From: Fratercula arctica
Lineage: Eukaryota > Chordata > Aves > Charadriiformes > Alcidae
Length of the DNA: 64,000 bases
Direction: 5' to 3'
Assembly: GCA_947846985.1 (NCBI GenBank)
Contig: CANTUZ010000014.1
Location: 4,821,669 to 4,885,668, forward strand
Below are positions 10,130 through 23,000 of this stretch, piece after piece; within the stretch, counting starts at the first letter, position 1, and every line of letters starts with the position of its first letter. The translations under genes were made by a program, and so were the position numbers. Below the pieces are notes generated by a model. It had not been told where the DNA came from. It did not search any database and saw only the letters and a list, made by a program, of their open reading frames with translations.

Positions 10130-10860
10130 AAGGCCTAGGCCCAGCCCCCCCCCCCCCCCCCGAGGCTGCAAGGCCCCATCCTGGTCCCGGTCCCCCCCCC
10201 CCCCAGACCTGGTCCTGGAGCCCCCCCAAAGCCGCAGGGCCCCGGTCCAGGAACCGCCCCCCCCCAGGCCCCGTCCCGGGTCCCAGCTCCCCCCCAAGGC
10301 CGCAGGGCCCCGGTCTCGGACCCCCACAGACCCCAGAGCCCCATCCCGGTGTCCCCCAGGACCCTGGTCTGGTCCCGGTCCCCCCCCCCAGACCTGGTCC
10401 TGGAGCCCCCCCAAGGCCGCAGGGCCCCGGTTCAGACCCAGAACCCCCCCCCCCAGGCCCCGTCCCGGGTCCCAGCTGCTCCCCAAAGCCGCAGGGCCCC
10501 GGTCTCAGACCCCCACAGGCCCCAGAGCCCCGTCCTGGCGTCCCCCAGGCCCAGCCTCAGAGACCCCCCCCAAGACCACAGGGCCCCAGTCCCCTCCTCA
10601 GGCCTAGGCCCAGGCCCTGCTCCCGCTCCCCCCCCCCCCCAGATCCGGTCCTGGAGGCCCCCCCGAGGCCGCCGGGCCCCGGTCTCGGACCCCCACAGAC
10701 CTCAGAGCCCCATCGCGGTGTCCCCCAGGACCCTGGTCCAGTCCCGGAGCCCCCCCCAGGCCCCAGAGCCCCTTCCTGGTCCCGGTGTCCCCCAGGCCCG
10801 GTTTCGGAGACCCACCAAGGCCGAGAGACACCCCCCCGCCCCCCCCCCCCCCCCTCCCCC
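10130..10860. repeat. C-rich minisatellite in RBM4-type 5' intron, family A
   Basis: Imperfect units of roughly 100 bp and longer, with 'gccgcagggccccggtctc', 'cagaccccagagccccatcc' and 'ggtgtcccccagg', separated by C runs. Confidence 0.8.
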
Positions 10861-10959
10861 CCTTGGCTTCCCGGTGAGGAAAACCCACAGCCGCGTCCCC
10901 CCCCCTACAGAGACCCACAACCGTGTCCCCCCACTCCGGGCCCACAACCCCAAATCCCC

Positions 10960-12120
10960 CCCCCCCCCCCCCCCCAAAAAAGCACCCCAAAACTCTGCCC
11001 ACCCACCCCCCCCAGAGCTGGGCCCCTAAACATCCCAAATCCCCACGAAATGCCCCAAAACTCTGCCTGCCCCCCCCCCCCCCGGCAGAACTGTGCCCCC
11101 AAATCTATATGTCCCTCCCTGGGCTCTGCCCGTAAAGACCCAAAACACCCCAAAACTCTGTCCCCCCCCCCCCAGGGCTGGGCCCCTAAAGACCCCAAAT
11201 CCCCCCCAAAACACCCCAGAACTCTGCCTGCCCCCCCCCAGCAGAGCTGTGCCCTCAAATCCCCCCAAATCTCTATGTCCCCCCCTGGTCTGTGCCCCCA
11301 AAGACCCAAAACACCCCCAAAACACCCCAAAACTCTGTCCCCCCCCAGGGCTGGGCCCCTAAACACCCCAAATCCCCCCAAAACACCCCAAAACTCTGCT
11401 ATGCCCCCCCTCCAGCAGAGCTGTGCCCCAAATCCCCCAAAACACCCCAAATCTGTGTGTGGGTCCCCCGGGCTGTGCCCCTAAAGACCCTGAATCCACA
11501 CAAAACACCCCAAAACTCCGCCTGCCCCCCCCCCAGCAGAGCTGTGTCCCCAAATCCCCCCAAATCTGTATGTCCCCCCCTGGTCTGTGCCCCTAAAGAC
11601 CCAAAACACCCCAAATCTGTGTGTCCCCCCCTGGGCTCTGCCCCAAAATACCCCAAATCACCCCAAACCTGTGCCACCCCCCCCCTCCAGGGCCGTGCTC
11701 CTAAAGACCCTAAATCCCCACAAAACACCCCAAAACCCTGCCTGCCCCCCCCATCAGAGCTGTGCCCCCCAGAAAACACCCCAAATCTCCCCAAAACACC
11801 CCAAATCTGTGTCGTTCCCGCCCCCGGGCTGTGCCCTTAAAGACCCCAAATCCCCCTGAAACACCCCAAAACCCCCCGCCCCCCCCCCCCCGGCCTGTGC
11901 CCCTAAAGACCCCAAATCCGCACGAAACGCCCCAAAACTCTGCCTGCCCCCCCCCCCCCAGCAGAGCTGTGCCCCCAAATCCCCCCAAATCTATATGTCC
12001 CCCCCCTTGGGCTGTGCCCCTAAAGACCCAAAACACCCCCAAAACACCCCAAATCTCTGTGTGTCCCCCGGGCTGTGTCCCCCCAAAACCACCCCAAATC
12101 TCCTCAAAATACCCCAAAAC
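10960..12120. repeat. C-rich minisatellite in RBM4-type 5' intron, family B
   Basis: Imperfect units with 'aaacaccccaaaactctgcc', 'gcagagctgtgcccccaaat' and 'tgtgcccctaaagaccc' joined by C runs. A run of about 25 C residues and other C tracts follow to about 12180. Confidence 0.8.
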
Positions 12121-12299
12121 CCTGCGCGCCCCCCCCCCCCCCCCCCCCCCCCCAGCAGGCCCCACCCCCCCCCCCCCCCCCCCGGCCTGTGTGTCCTTCC
12201 CCGACCCCCCCGGCAGGGCCGTGCCCCCAAACACCCCACAACCCCACGAAACCCCACAAAACACCCCAAAAACCCTATTTTCCCCCCCCCCCCGGTACC

Positions 12300-12700
12300 G
12301 GCGCCCCCCCACCTGTGCCCCGTCGGCCGCGCGGTCCTCACAAAATGGCGGCGGCGCTTCACCGGCCCGGACCTCCCGCCTCCCGCCTTCCCATTGGGTG
12401 GGGGCGCTGTCAGTCAAACCCTTCCCCCCCGCCGCCTTCCGATTGGGCGGCGGCGCTGTCCGTCAAGCCGGTCCGTCCCTCCCATATCTCCGCGGCCGGC
12501 AGAAAGGGAGGGAACGCCCCCACGGAGGCAGAGCAGCCAATGAGAGAAGGGGGAGTGGGCGGGGCGAGCGGGGGAAGGCGGGGCGGTCCATTGAGGGCTC
12601 CGCGGGGAGGGGCGGGGCCGGCGCGTCCATTGAGGGTTTTGCTCGGGGCGGGGGGGGGGGGGGGCGGTCCGTTGATGGAGAGCGCGCAGGGAACTGGTGC
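12300..12700 (-). promoter_or_regulatory. RBM4B: CpG-island promoter and first noncoding exon of the RBM4-type gene
   Basis: A CpG-dense block between two repeat deserts. A - strand donor (GGGGCACAG, then gtgggg) ends a probable 5'UTR exon at 12313. The exon contains a YY1-like AAAATGGCGGC on the + strand at 12343. Upstream lie several CCAAT-type boxes: CATTGGGTGGGGGCGCTGTC and the related GATTGGGCGGCGGCGCTGTC, AGCCAATGAGAG, and two GTCCATTGAGGG motifs. GGGGCGGGGC-like Sp1 sites sit nearby. This fits a housekeeping promoter firing leftward; the exact start site is not visible. Confidence 0.65.
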
Positions 12701-12749
12701 CGCGTACTGGGGGCACTGGGGTGATACAGGGCACCCGAACCGACCTGTC

Positions 12750-13400
12750 GCCGGCCCCATCCCCACCCCACCCTCATCCCATCCCCATTCCCATCCCCAT
12801 CCTCATCCCCATCCCATCCCGTCCCCATCCCCATTCCGTCCCATCCCATACCCTTCCCATCCCTATCCCCATTCCCATCCCCATCCTCATCCCCATCCCA
12901 TCCCTATCCCATCCCGTCCCCATCCCCATTCTGTCCCATCCCATACCCTTTCCATCCCTATCCCCATCCCCGTCCCATCCTCATCCCCTCCCCGTCCCAT
13001 TCCATCCCATCCCCATCCCCATTCCGTCCCATCCCCATTCCGTCCCATCCTCATCCCCTCCCCATCCCATTCCATCCCCGTCCCCATCCCATTCCATCCC
13101 ATCCCCATCCGCATCCCCATCCCGTCCCATCCCATACCCTTCCCATCCCTAACCCCATCCCTATTCCATCCCCATCCCCATCCCCACCCCATCCCATCCC
13201 ATCCTCACCCTATCCCCATCCCCATTCCATCCCCATCCCCATCCCCACCCCATCCCATCCCATCCCATCCTCACCCTATCCCCATCCCCATTCCATCCCC
13301 ATCCCCATCCCCTCCTCACCCTATCCCCATCCCCATCCCATCCCATTCCCATCCCCAGCCTATCCCTATCCCATTCCCATTCCCATTCCCCCCGTCCCCC
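12750..13400. repeat. (CCCATC)n satellite between the RBM4-type promoter and SPTBN2
   Basis: Degenerate short repeat of CCCATCCCCATTCC type, with 'ccgtccc' and 'ctcatccc' variants, about 650 bp. The same hexamer family fills SPTBN2 intron 17. Confidence 0.9.
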
Positions 13401-13414
13401 CCAGCACACTGGGA

Positions 13415-13843
13415 CCCGCCGCTCTCTACACTCTTTATTGGGGCTGCGGGGACATCACCGGGACGCGGGGGGACACGGGGACCCCGGGGCGGGAAGGCAC
13501 GACGGTGCGGGGGGGTCCGCGCCCCCCACTGCCCCCCCCCGTGCTGCCCCCGCTGCGTCCCTCCATCAGCTCCGCCGGACCCCTCCCCAGTTCCTCGGAC
13601 ACCCCCCCCTTTCTCAGGGCACCCCTTTTTGTGGGGACCCCTCCCGTTTGTGCGGAACCCCCTGGTTTTGGGGGGACCCCCCACCCCGTTTCTGGGGGAC
13701 CCACCCAATTCATGGGGACCCCCACCCGTTATGGGCCCCCCCCCGTTTCTGGAGGACCCCCCGGTTTTGGGGGACCCCTCCGGGTTTATGGGGATCCCCA
13801 CCGATTTTGGGGGGCCCCCCCGTTGCTGGGGGCCCCCCCGTCT
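13415..13843 (-). other. SPTBN2: SPTBN2 3'UTR with poly(A) signal
   Basis: G-rich untranslated tail. AATAAA on the - strand lies at 13439-13434, followed by a GT-containing stretch, so cleavage is expected near 13410-13425. Confidence 0.8.
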
Positions 13844-14077
13844 CTACTTGTTCTTCTTGAAGAAGCTGAAGCGTTTCTCCCGCTCCTTCTCCTTCCCTTC
13901 GCGGGGGCGGGAGCCGGGGGCCCCCTCGGCGGGGGGGGGCACGGGGGGCATGCTCATGGCCCGGGTCATCCCTTTTCCGCCCCCCCCTCCCGGGACCCCT
14001 CCCGCGCTCTCCCGCGGCCCCACCGGCCCCGGGGCGGCCGCCGCCTGGATCACCCGCAGCCAAGTGCTCATCTCCGC
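13844..14077 (-). CDS. SPTBN2: SPTBN2 terminal coding exon 35
   Basis: Residues 2264-2340: [15 protein letters not shown] finishes the PH domain. The tail has [12 protein letters not shown] and [15 protein letters not shown], then TAG. Confidence 0.96.
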   Translation of the reverse strand, partial: AEMSTWLRVIQAAAAPGPVGPRESAGGVPGGGGGKGMTRAMSMPPVPPPAEGAPGSRPREGKEKEREKRFSFFKKNK

Positions 14078-17000
14078 CTGCGGGAGCGGGGGGGGGCGGT
14101 CAGCGGGGCGGGGGGGGGTGTGAGAGGGAATGGGGGGGGGTGGGGGGGGCTGGAGTGGGGGTGGGGGGCGTGGGAGGGTCTGGAGTGGACGAGGCGGGGC
14201 TGGAGTTGGTGTAAGTGGAGGCCTGGAATGGGCGTGGGGGGGCGTGGGGGCACTGGAGTGGGTGTGAGAGGGCATGAATGGGCGTGGGGAGGTCTGGAGT
14301 GGGTGGGAGTGGGAGTGAGAGCATGAACGGGTGTGGGAGAGTCTGGAATGGGGGTGGGTGGGCGTGGGGGGAGTGTGAATGGGTGGGAGTGGGAGTGAGA
14401 GGGCGTGAATGGGCGTGGGGGGGCGTGGGAGCGTCTGCAGTGGGTGTGAATGGGTGTGGGTGAGAGGGCGTGAATGGGCGTGAATGGGCGTGGGAGTGTC
14501 TGGAGTGGGTGTGAATGGGTGGGAGTGGGAGTGAGAGGGCGTGAATGGGCGTGGGGGGGCGTGGGAGCGTCTGGAGTGGGTGTGAATGGGTGGGAGTGGG
14601 AGTGAGAGGGCGTGAATGGGCGTGGGGGGGCGTGGGAGCGTCTGGAGTGGGTGTGAATGGGTGGGAGTGGGAGTGAGAGGGCGTGAATGGGCGTGGGGGG
14701 GCGTGGGAGCGTCTGGAGTGGGTGTGAATGGGTGGGAGTGGGAGTGAGAGGGCGTGAATGGGCATGGGGGGGGCGTGGGAGCGTCTGGAGTGGGTGTGAA
14801 TGGGTGGGAGTGGGAGTGAGAGGGAGTGAATGGGCACGAATGGGCGTGGGAGCGTCTGGGGTGGGTGTGAATGGGTGGGAGTGGGAGTGAGAGGGCGTGA
14901 ATGGGCATGAATGGGCGTGGGAGCATCTGGAGTGGGTGTGAATGGGTGGGAGTGAGAGGGCGTGAATGGGCATGAATGGGCGTGGGGGGGCGTGTTCCCG
15001 TGGGCGCCCGGGCCCCAGGGGGGCTGCCCGTGCAGTGGTGTTTACACGGCCGCACACGCGTGTGGCTCCGTGTTCCCGCGTGCGGGTGCCCCCCCCCCCC
15101 CCCCCCCCCCCATCTCACCTCGTCCTTGGCCTGGAACAGATACTCCTTCCCGTCACTCAGCCTGGGGGCGGGGACACGGCTCAGACCCGTGTCCCCCCCC
15201 GTGTCCCCCCCCGTGTCCCCCCCCGTGTCCCCCCATGTCCCCTGTGTCCCCCACGTCCCTCGTGTCCCTCCCATGTACCCCGTGTGTCCTCCATGTCCCT
15301 GTCCCCCCACCCATGTCCCCCCCCCATCCCCTGTGTCCCCGCAGTGTCTCCCTCGTGTCCTCCCCATGTTCCCCATGACCCCCCCGTGTGTCCCCCCCAT
15401 GTCCCCCATATCCCCCCCCGTGCCCCCCATGTCCCCCGTGTATGTCCCCCCCCGTGCCCCCCATGCCCCCCCCGTGCCTCCCCCGTGTCCCCCCCATGTC
15501 CCCCGTGGATGTCCCCCCCCGTGCCCCCCATGTCCCCCCATATCCCCCCCCGTGCCCCCCATGTCCCCCATGTATGTCCCCCCCCGTGTCCCCCATGTCC
15601 CCCCATATCCCCCCCTGTGCCCCCCATGTCCCCCAGTGTCTCCCCATGTCCCACCCCAACCCCCCCGTGTGTCCCCCATGTCCCCCATGTATGTCCCCCC
15701 CCCGTGCCCCCCATGTCCCCCCATATCCACCCCCGTGCCCCCCATGTCCCCTGCCCATGTCCCCCCCCGTGCCCCCCATGTCCCCCAGTGTCTCCCTGTG
15801 TCCCTCCCCAACCCCCCCATGTGTCCCCCCCATGTCCCCCATGTATGTCCCCCCCCATGTCCCCCATGCCCCCCCTGTGCCCCCCCCCGTGTCCCTCCCC
15901 AACCCCCCCCATGTGTCCCCCCACGTCCCCCATGTATGTCCCCCCCCGTGCCCCCCATGTCCCCCCATATCCACCCCCGTGCCCCCCATGTCCCCTGCCC
16001 ATGTCCCCCTCCCGTGCCCCCCATGTCCCCCAGTGTCTCCCCGTGTCCCTCCCCAACCCCCCCATGTGTCCCCCCCATGTCCCCCCATATCCCCCCCCGT
16101 GCCCCCCATGTCCCCCATGTATGTCCCCCCCCGTGCCCCCCATGCCCCCCCCGTGCCTCCCCCGTGTCCCCCCCATGTCCCCCATGTATGTCCCCCCCCG
16201 TGTCCCCCATGTCCCCCCATATCCCCCCCTGTGCCCCCCCGTGTCCCCCCATGTCCCCCGTGTATGTCCCCCCCCCGTGCCCCCCCTGTCCCCCCATGCC
16301 CCCCCCGCGCCCCCCCCCGCCCCTACCCCAGCTTGAAGACGTGTTTGCGCTTCTTGTAGTGCAGGGCGGGGTGGCAGCGGGCGCCGCGCAGGGGGGCGGG
16401 GGGCTCCCCGTGGTAGGGGGGGGCCCCCGCCCCCGCGCTCTTGGCGTCCTTGTAGAAGCTGAGGCTGCCCCCCCGCAGCACCACGTACACGCTCTGCCAC
16501 GACCTGCGGGGGGGCACGGGGGGGGGGGCACGGGGTGAGGCGGGGACGTGGCTCTGGTTGGGGGGGGGGGGGGGGGGAACGCGGCTCCGGGGGGGAAACA
16601 TGGATCTGGGGCGGGGGGGGGAAGGCAGTGGCGGGGGGCACATGGATCTGGGGGGGGGGAAAGCCTCTGGGGGGGGGGCACAGCCCCCGGGGGGGGGGGT
16701 GTACATGGATGGGGGGGGGGGGCACAGCTCTATATGAGGGGACATGGCTCTGGGGGGGGGGGCACGGCACCAAGGGGGGGGTACATGGATGGGGGGGGGG
16801 GGGCACGGCTCCATATGGGGGGGGTACATGGATGTGGGGGGGGTACATGGATGGGGGGGGGGGCACGGCTCCATATGGGGGGGTACATGGATGTGGGGGG
16901 GGTACATGGATGGGGGGGGGCACGACTCCATATGGGGGGGTACATGGATGTGGGGGGGGTACATGGATGGGGGGGGGGCACGGCTACATATGGGGGGGTA

Positions 17001-20000
17001 CATGGATGTGGGGGGGGTACATGGATGGGGGGGGGGCACGGCTCCATATGGGGGGGGTACATGGATGTGGGGGGGGTACATGGATGGGGGGGGGCACGAC
17101 TCCATATGGGGGGGTACATGGATGTGGGGGGGGTACATGGATGGGGGGGGGCACGGCTACATATGGGGGGGTACATGGATGTGGGGGGGGCACGACTCCA
17201 TATGGGGGGGGTACATGGATGTGGGGGGGGTACATGGATGGGGGGGGGCACGGCTCCATATGGGGGGGTACATGGATGTGGGGGGGGTACATGGATGGGG
17301 GGGGGCACGGCTCCATATGGGGGGTACATGGATGTGGGGGGGGGTACATGGATGGGGGGGGGCACGGCTCCATATGGGGGGGTACATGGATGTGGGGGGG
17401 GTACATGGATGGGGGGGGGCACGGCTACATATGGGGGGGTACATGGATGTGGGGGGGGCACGGCTCCATATGGGGGGGTACATGGATGTGGGGGGGGCAC
17501 GGCTCCATATGGGGGGGTACATGGATGGGGGGGGGCACGGCTACATATGGGGGGGTACATGGATGTGGGGGGGGTACATGGATGGGGGGGCACGGCTCCA
17601 TATGGGGGGGGTACATGGATGGGGGGGGGCACGGCTCCATATGGGGGGGTACATGGATGTGGGGGGGGTACATGGATGTGGGGGGGGCACGGCTCCATAT
17701 GGGGGGGTACATGGATGTGGGGGGGGTACATGGATGGGGGGGGGCACGGCTCCATATGGGGGGGTACATGGATGGGGGGGGGGCACGGCTCCATATGGGG
17801 GGGTACATGGATGTGGGGGGGGGCACGGCTCCATATGGGGGGGTACATGGATGTGGGGGGGGCACGGCTCCATATGGGGGGGTACATGGATGTGGGGGGG
17901 GTACATGGATGTGGGGGGGGCACGGCTCCATATGGGGGGCACAGCTCCGGGGGGGGGACATGGATCTGGGGGGGGAATACGGCTCCGGGGGGGGGACCCA
18001 CATGGAGCGGGGGCAGTGCCCATTTAAGGGCGTGGCCTGAAGGAAGGGGGCGTGTCCAAAGGGGGTGTGGGCTGTGTGGGCGTAGCCAATGGGATGCGGC
18101 CTGTGTGGGCGTGTCCGAGGGGGCGTGGCCTGGGTGGGTGTGTCCCCATGGGCAGGGTCAGGGTGGTGTCCCGTGGGGGGTGTGGCCCTTATGGGTGTGT
18201 CTGAGGGGGCGTGGCCTTTTATAGGTGTGTCCAAGGGGGGTGTGGCCTATGGGGGTGTGTCCAATGGGGTGTGGCCTGAATGGGTGTGGCCAAGGGGCAT
18301 GGCCTGTGTGGGTGTGTCCCTGCGGGTGGGGTCAGGGTGGTGTCCCATGGGGGCGTGGCCTTTATGTGTGGATCCAAGGGGGCGTGGACTATATGGGTGT
18401 GTCCTGGGGGGTGTGGCCTGCGTGGGTGTGGCCAGTGGGTGTGGCCGGGGTGGGCGTGTCCTCACCTGTTGGGGGCCTTCTTGCCCTGGGCCTCCATCTC
18501 GTGCTTGCGGCACAGCCCCCCCTCCAGGCTCTCGGGGGGGGCGGGGGGGCCGCGGGGGGGGGGCAGCGTGGCCTGCGTGGGCGGGGTCAGGGGGCGGCCC
18601 CCCCCTCCTCCTCCTCCTCCTCCCCCCGGCCCCCCCCCGCGGGGACCCCCCCGGGCTGCGCCGTGCCCCATTGCTCAGCACCTGGGGGGGGGGGGGGGGA
18701 CACAGGGGTTTTAGGGGGGGACAGGACACAGAGATGGGGGGGGGGGGTGTCACCATCCCCCCCCCCCCCTCCCCCCGTCCCTTTGCCTGGGGGGGGGTCC
18801 CTAATTTTGGGGGGTCGGGGGTGTCACCTGGGCGTTGGCGCTGTCGGGGCCGATGCCGTTGACGGCCGGGGGCTCGGGGGGGCGGCTCTGCAGGGGGAGG
18901 GCCCTGGGGGGGGGCACGGGGGTGTGGGGGGGGGATGAGGACACACACCTGTGTGACCCCCCCACGCGCCCCCCCCTTGTCGTCCCCCCCCCGCATCCCC
19001 TCTTCCCTCCCACGTTCCCTGTGCCCCCCCTCAAAGTCCCCACTGTCCCCCCCCCGTGTCCCCCATGTCCCGCCCCCCCCCTTTATCCCCGGTCCCCAAT
19101 GTCCCCCAGGTGCCCCCCCACGGCCCCCCCGCACCTCCGTATCCCCCCCGTGTCCCCCCCCAAAACCCACCCAGACCTGAATGCCCCCCCCGGGTCCCCC
19201 CCATGTCCCCCCACATCCGCCCAGACTGGAATGTCCCTCCCGCGTTCCCCCCCCCCCCAGACCCCCACGTACCCCCCCCCCCCCCCCTCGACCCGTGCCC
19301 CCCCCTCACCTCTGCGTCTCCCCCCCGCTCCCGCCGCCGTTCTGGCTCTCGGGGGGCAGCGGTGTTGGGGGGCCCCCCCCCGGGTTGGGCCTGGGCGGTG
19401 GAGGGGGGGGGCGTGGGGGGGCGCCTCTTCCTCGCCTCCTCTTCCTCCCGCCGGCGCCGCTCCTTCTCCTCCAGCTGGGGGGGGGGGCAGGGGGCACGGG
19501 GCGGGGGGGGGTGTCACAAGTGAACTGAGTGCGCCGGGGCTCAGCATGGGGCGGGGGGGGTCACACGTGCACTGAGTTTGCTGGGGCTCGGGACGGGGGG
19601 GGTCACACGTGCACCGAGTGCGACGGGGCTCAGCACTGGGGGGGGGTCACACGTGCACCGAGTGCGACGGGGCTCAGCACTGGGGGGGGTCACACGTGCA
19701 CTGAGTGCGACGGGGCTCAGCACTGGGGGGGGGGGGTCACACGTGCACCGGGTGCGACGGGGCTCAGCACTGGGGGGGGTCACACGTGCACCGAGTGCGA
19801 CGGGGCTCAGCACTGGGGGGGGGGGGTCACACGTGCACCGAGTGCGACGGGGCTCAGCACTGGGGGGGGGGGGGTCACACGTGCACCGAGTGCGACGGGG
19901 CTCAGCACTGGGGGGGGGTCACACGTGCACCGAGTACGACGGGGCTCAGCACTGGGGGGGGTCACACGTGCACCGAGTGCGACGGGGCTCAGCACTGGGG

Positions 20001-23000
20001 GGGGTCACACGTGCACCGAGTGCGATGGGGCTCAGCACTGGGGGGGGTCACACGTGCACCGAGTGCGACGGGGCTCAGCACTGGGGGGGGTCACACGTGC
20101 ACCGAGTGCGACGGGGCTCAGCACTGGGGGGGGGGTCACACGTGCACCGAGTGCGATGGGGCTCAGCACTGGGGGGGGGGGGTCACACGTGCACCGAGTG
20201 CGATGGGGCTCAGCACTGGGGGGGGTCACACGTGCACCGAGTGCGACGGGGCTCAGCACTGGGGGGGGGGGTCACACGTGCACCGAGTGCGACGGGGCCT
20301 CAGCACTGGGGGGGGGGGGGTCACACGTGCACCGAGTGCGACGGGGCCTCAGCACTGGGGGGGGGGTCACACGCTGCACCCGAGTGCGATGGGGCTCAGC
20401 ACTGGGGGGGGGGGGGTCACACGTGCACCGAGTGCGACGGGGCTCAGCACTGGGGGGGGGGGGGTCACACGTGCACTGAGTGCGACGGTGGCTCAGCACT
20501 GGGGGGGGTCACACGTGCACCGAGTGCGACGGGGCTCAGCACTGGGGGGGGTCACACGTGCACCGAGTGCGACGGGGCTCAGCACTGGGGGGGGGGGGTC
20601 ACACGTGCACCGAGTGCGACGGGGCTCAGCACTGGGGGGGGGGGGTCACACGTGCACCGAGTGCGACGGGGCTCAGCACTGGGGGGGGGGTCACACGTGC
20701 ACCGAGTGCGACGGGGCTCAGCACTGGGGGGGGGGGTCACACGTGCACCGAGTACGACGGGGCCTCAGCACTGGGGGGGGGTCACACGTGCACCGAGTGC
20801 GACGGGGCTCAGCACTGGGGGGGGTCACACGTGCACCGAGGGCGATGGGGCTCAGCACTGGGGGGGGTCACACGTGCACCGACAGTGCGACGGGGCCTCC
20901 AGCACTGGGGGGGGTCACACGTGCACCGAGTGCGACGGGGCTCAGCACTGGGGGGGGGGGGTCACACGTGCACCGAGTGCGATGGGGCTCAGCACTGGGG
21001 GGGGGGGGTCACACGTGCACCGAGTGCGATGGGGCTCAGCACTGGGGGGGGGGGGGTCACACGTGCACCGCGTGCGACGGGGCTCAGCACTGGGGGGGGG
21101 GGGGTTCACACGTGCACCGAGTGCGACGGGGCTCAGCAACTGGGGGGGGTCACACGTGCACCGAGTGCGACGGGGCTCAGCACTGGGGGGGGTCACACGT
21201 GCACCGAGTGCGATGGGGCTCAGCACTGGGGGGGGGCACACGTGCACCGAGTGCGACGGGGCTCAGCACTGGGGGGGGTCACACGTGCACCGAGTGCGAC
21301 GGGGCTCAGCACTGGGGGGGGGGTCACACGTGCACCGAGTGCGATGGGGCTCAGCACTGGGGGGGGGGGGTCACACGTGCACCGAGTGCGATGGGGCTCA
21401 GCACTGGGGGGGGTCACACGTGCACCGAGTGCGACGGGGCTCAGCACTGGGGGGGGGGAGTCACACGTGCACCGAGTGCGACGGGGCTCAGCACTGGGGG
21501 GGGGGGGTCACACGTGCACCGAGTGCGACGGGGCTCAGCACTGGGGGGGGGGTCACACGTGCACCGAGTGCGATGGGGCTCAGCACTGGGGGGGGGGTCA
21601 CACGTGCACCGAGTGTGACGGGGCTCAGCACTGGGGGGGGGGGGGGGCACACGTGCACTGAGTGCGGACGGGGCTCAGCACTGGGGGGGGGTCACACGTG
21701 CACTGAGTGCGACGGGGCTCAGCACTGGGGGGGGGGGGTCACACGTGCACCGAGTGCGATGGGGCTCAGCACTGGGGGGGGTCACACGTGCACCGAGTGT
21801 GACGGGGCTCAGCACTGGGGGGGGGGGGGGTCACACGTGCACCGAGTGCGACGGGGCTCAGCACGGGGGGGGGGGGGTCACACGTGCACCGAGTGCGACG
21901 GGGCTCAGCACTGGGGGGGGGTCACACGTGCACCGAGTGCGACGGGGCTCAGCACTGGGGGGGGTCACACGTGCACCGAGTGCGACGGGGCGCAGCACTG
22001 GGGGGGGTCACACGTGCACCGAGTGCGATGGGGCTCAGCACTTGGGGGGGTCACACGTGCACCGAGTGTGACGGGGCTCAGCACTGGGGGGGGGGGGTCA
22101 CACGTGCACCGAGTGCGACGGGGCTCAGCACTGGGGGGGGGTCACACGTGCACCGAGTGCGACGGGGCTCAGCACTGGGGGGGGGGGGTCACACGTGCAC
22201 TGAGTGCGACGGGGCTCAGCACTGGGGGGGGGGGTCACACGTGCACCGAGTACGACGGGGCTCAGCACTGGGGGGGTCACACGTGCACCGAGTGCGACGG
22301 GGCTCAGCACTGGGGGGGGGGGGGTCACACGTGCACCGAGTGCGACGGGGCTCAGCACTGGGGGGGGGGTCACACGTGCACCGAGTGCGACGGGGCTCAG
22401 CACTGGGGGGGGTCACACGTGCACCGAGTGCGACGGGGCTCAGCACTGGGGGGGGGGGTCACACGTGCACCGAGTGCGACAGGGCTCAGCATTGGGGGGG
22501 GGTGTCACATGTGCACCGAGTGTGCTGGGGCTCAGCACCGGGACACGGGGGGGGGTGGGGGGGTGGTGTGTGGTGTCAATATATGCACCGAGCGTGCCAG
22601 GCCTCAGCACCAGGACATCAGAAGGGGTCAGTACATGCATCGAGCGTGCCAGGCCTCAGCACTGGGACACAGGGGGGGTCAGTCCATGCACCGAGCGTGC
22701 CAGGCCTCAGCACCGGGACATGAGAAGGGGTCAGTCCATGCACCGAGCGTGCCAGGCCTCAGCAGGCGGTGTGCCCCCCCCCCCCCCCCCCCCCCCCTCA
22801 CCGTGGTGAGCCTCTCCAGGGCGGCGAATCGCTCCTCCCAGGCGGCGGCCGCTTTCTGGAAGCCCTGGTGGCGCTTGATGAGATTCTCCACCTCGGCCAC
22901 GCTGCTGCCCAGCTCCGCCGAGCGCACCAGCGGCTCCTGGCTGGAGAGCCAGGCCTCCGCCATGCTGGCGTCCCGCCCGAACATCAGCACCTCCAGCACT

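Noticed and set aside
16535..18224. Gly-rich open frames resembling silk, collagen or cuticle proteins
   Set aside because: The G-rich array in intron 32 is open in all frames on both strands. No start context, introns or homology support a gene.
18466..18681. Longer version of SPTBN2 exon 32 starting at 18681
   Set aside because: It would be one base out of frame and adds a Gly/Arg stretch without homology. The acceptor at 18572 keeps phase and starts at the conserved ATLPP.
19505..22530. CRISPR-like array
   Set aside because: Repeats are contiguous without unique spacers, in a eukaryotic intron, with no cas genes.
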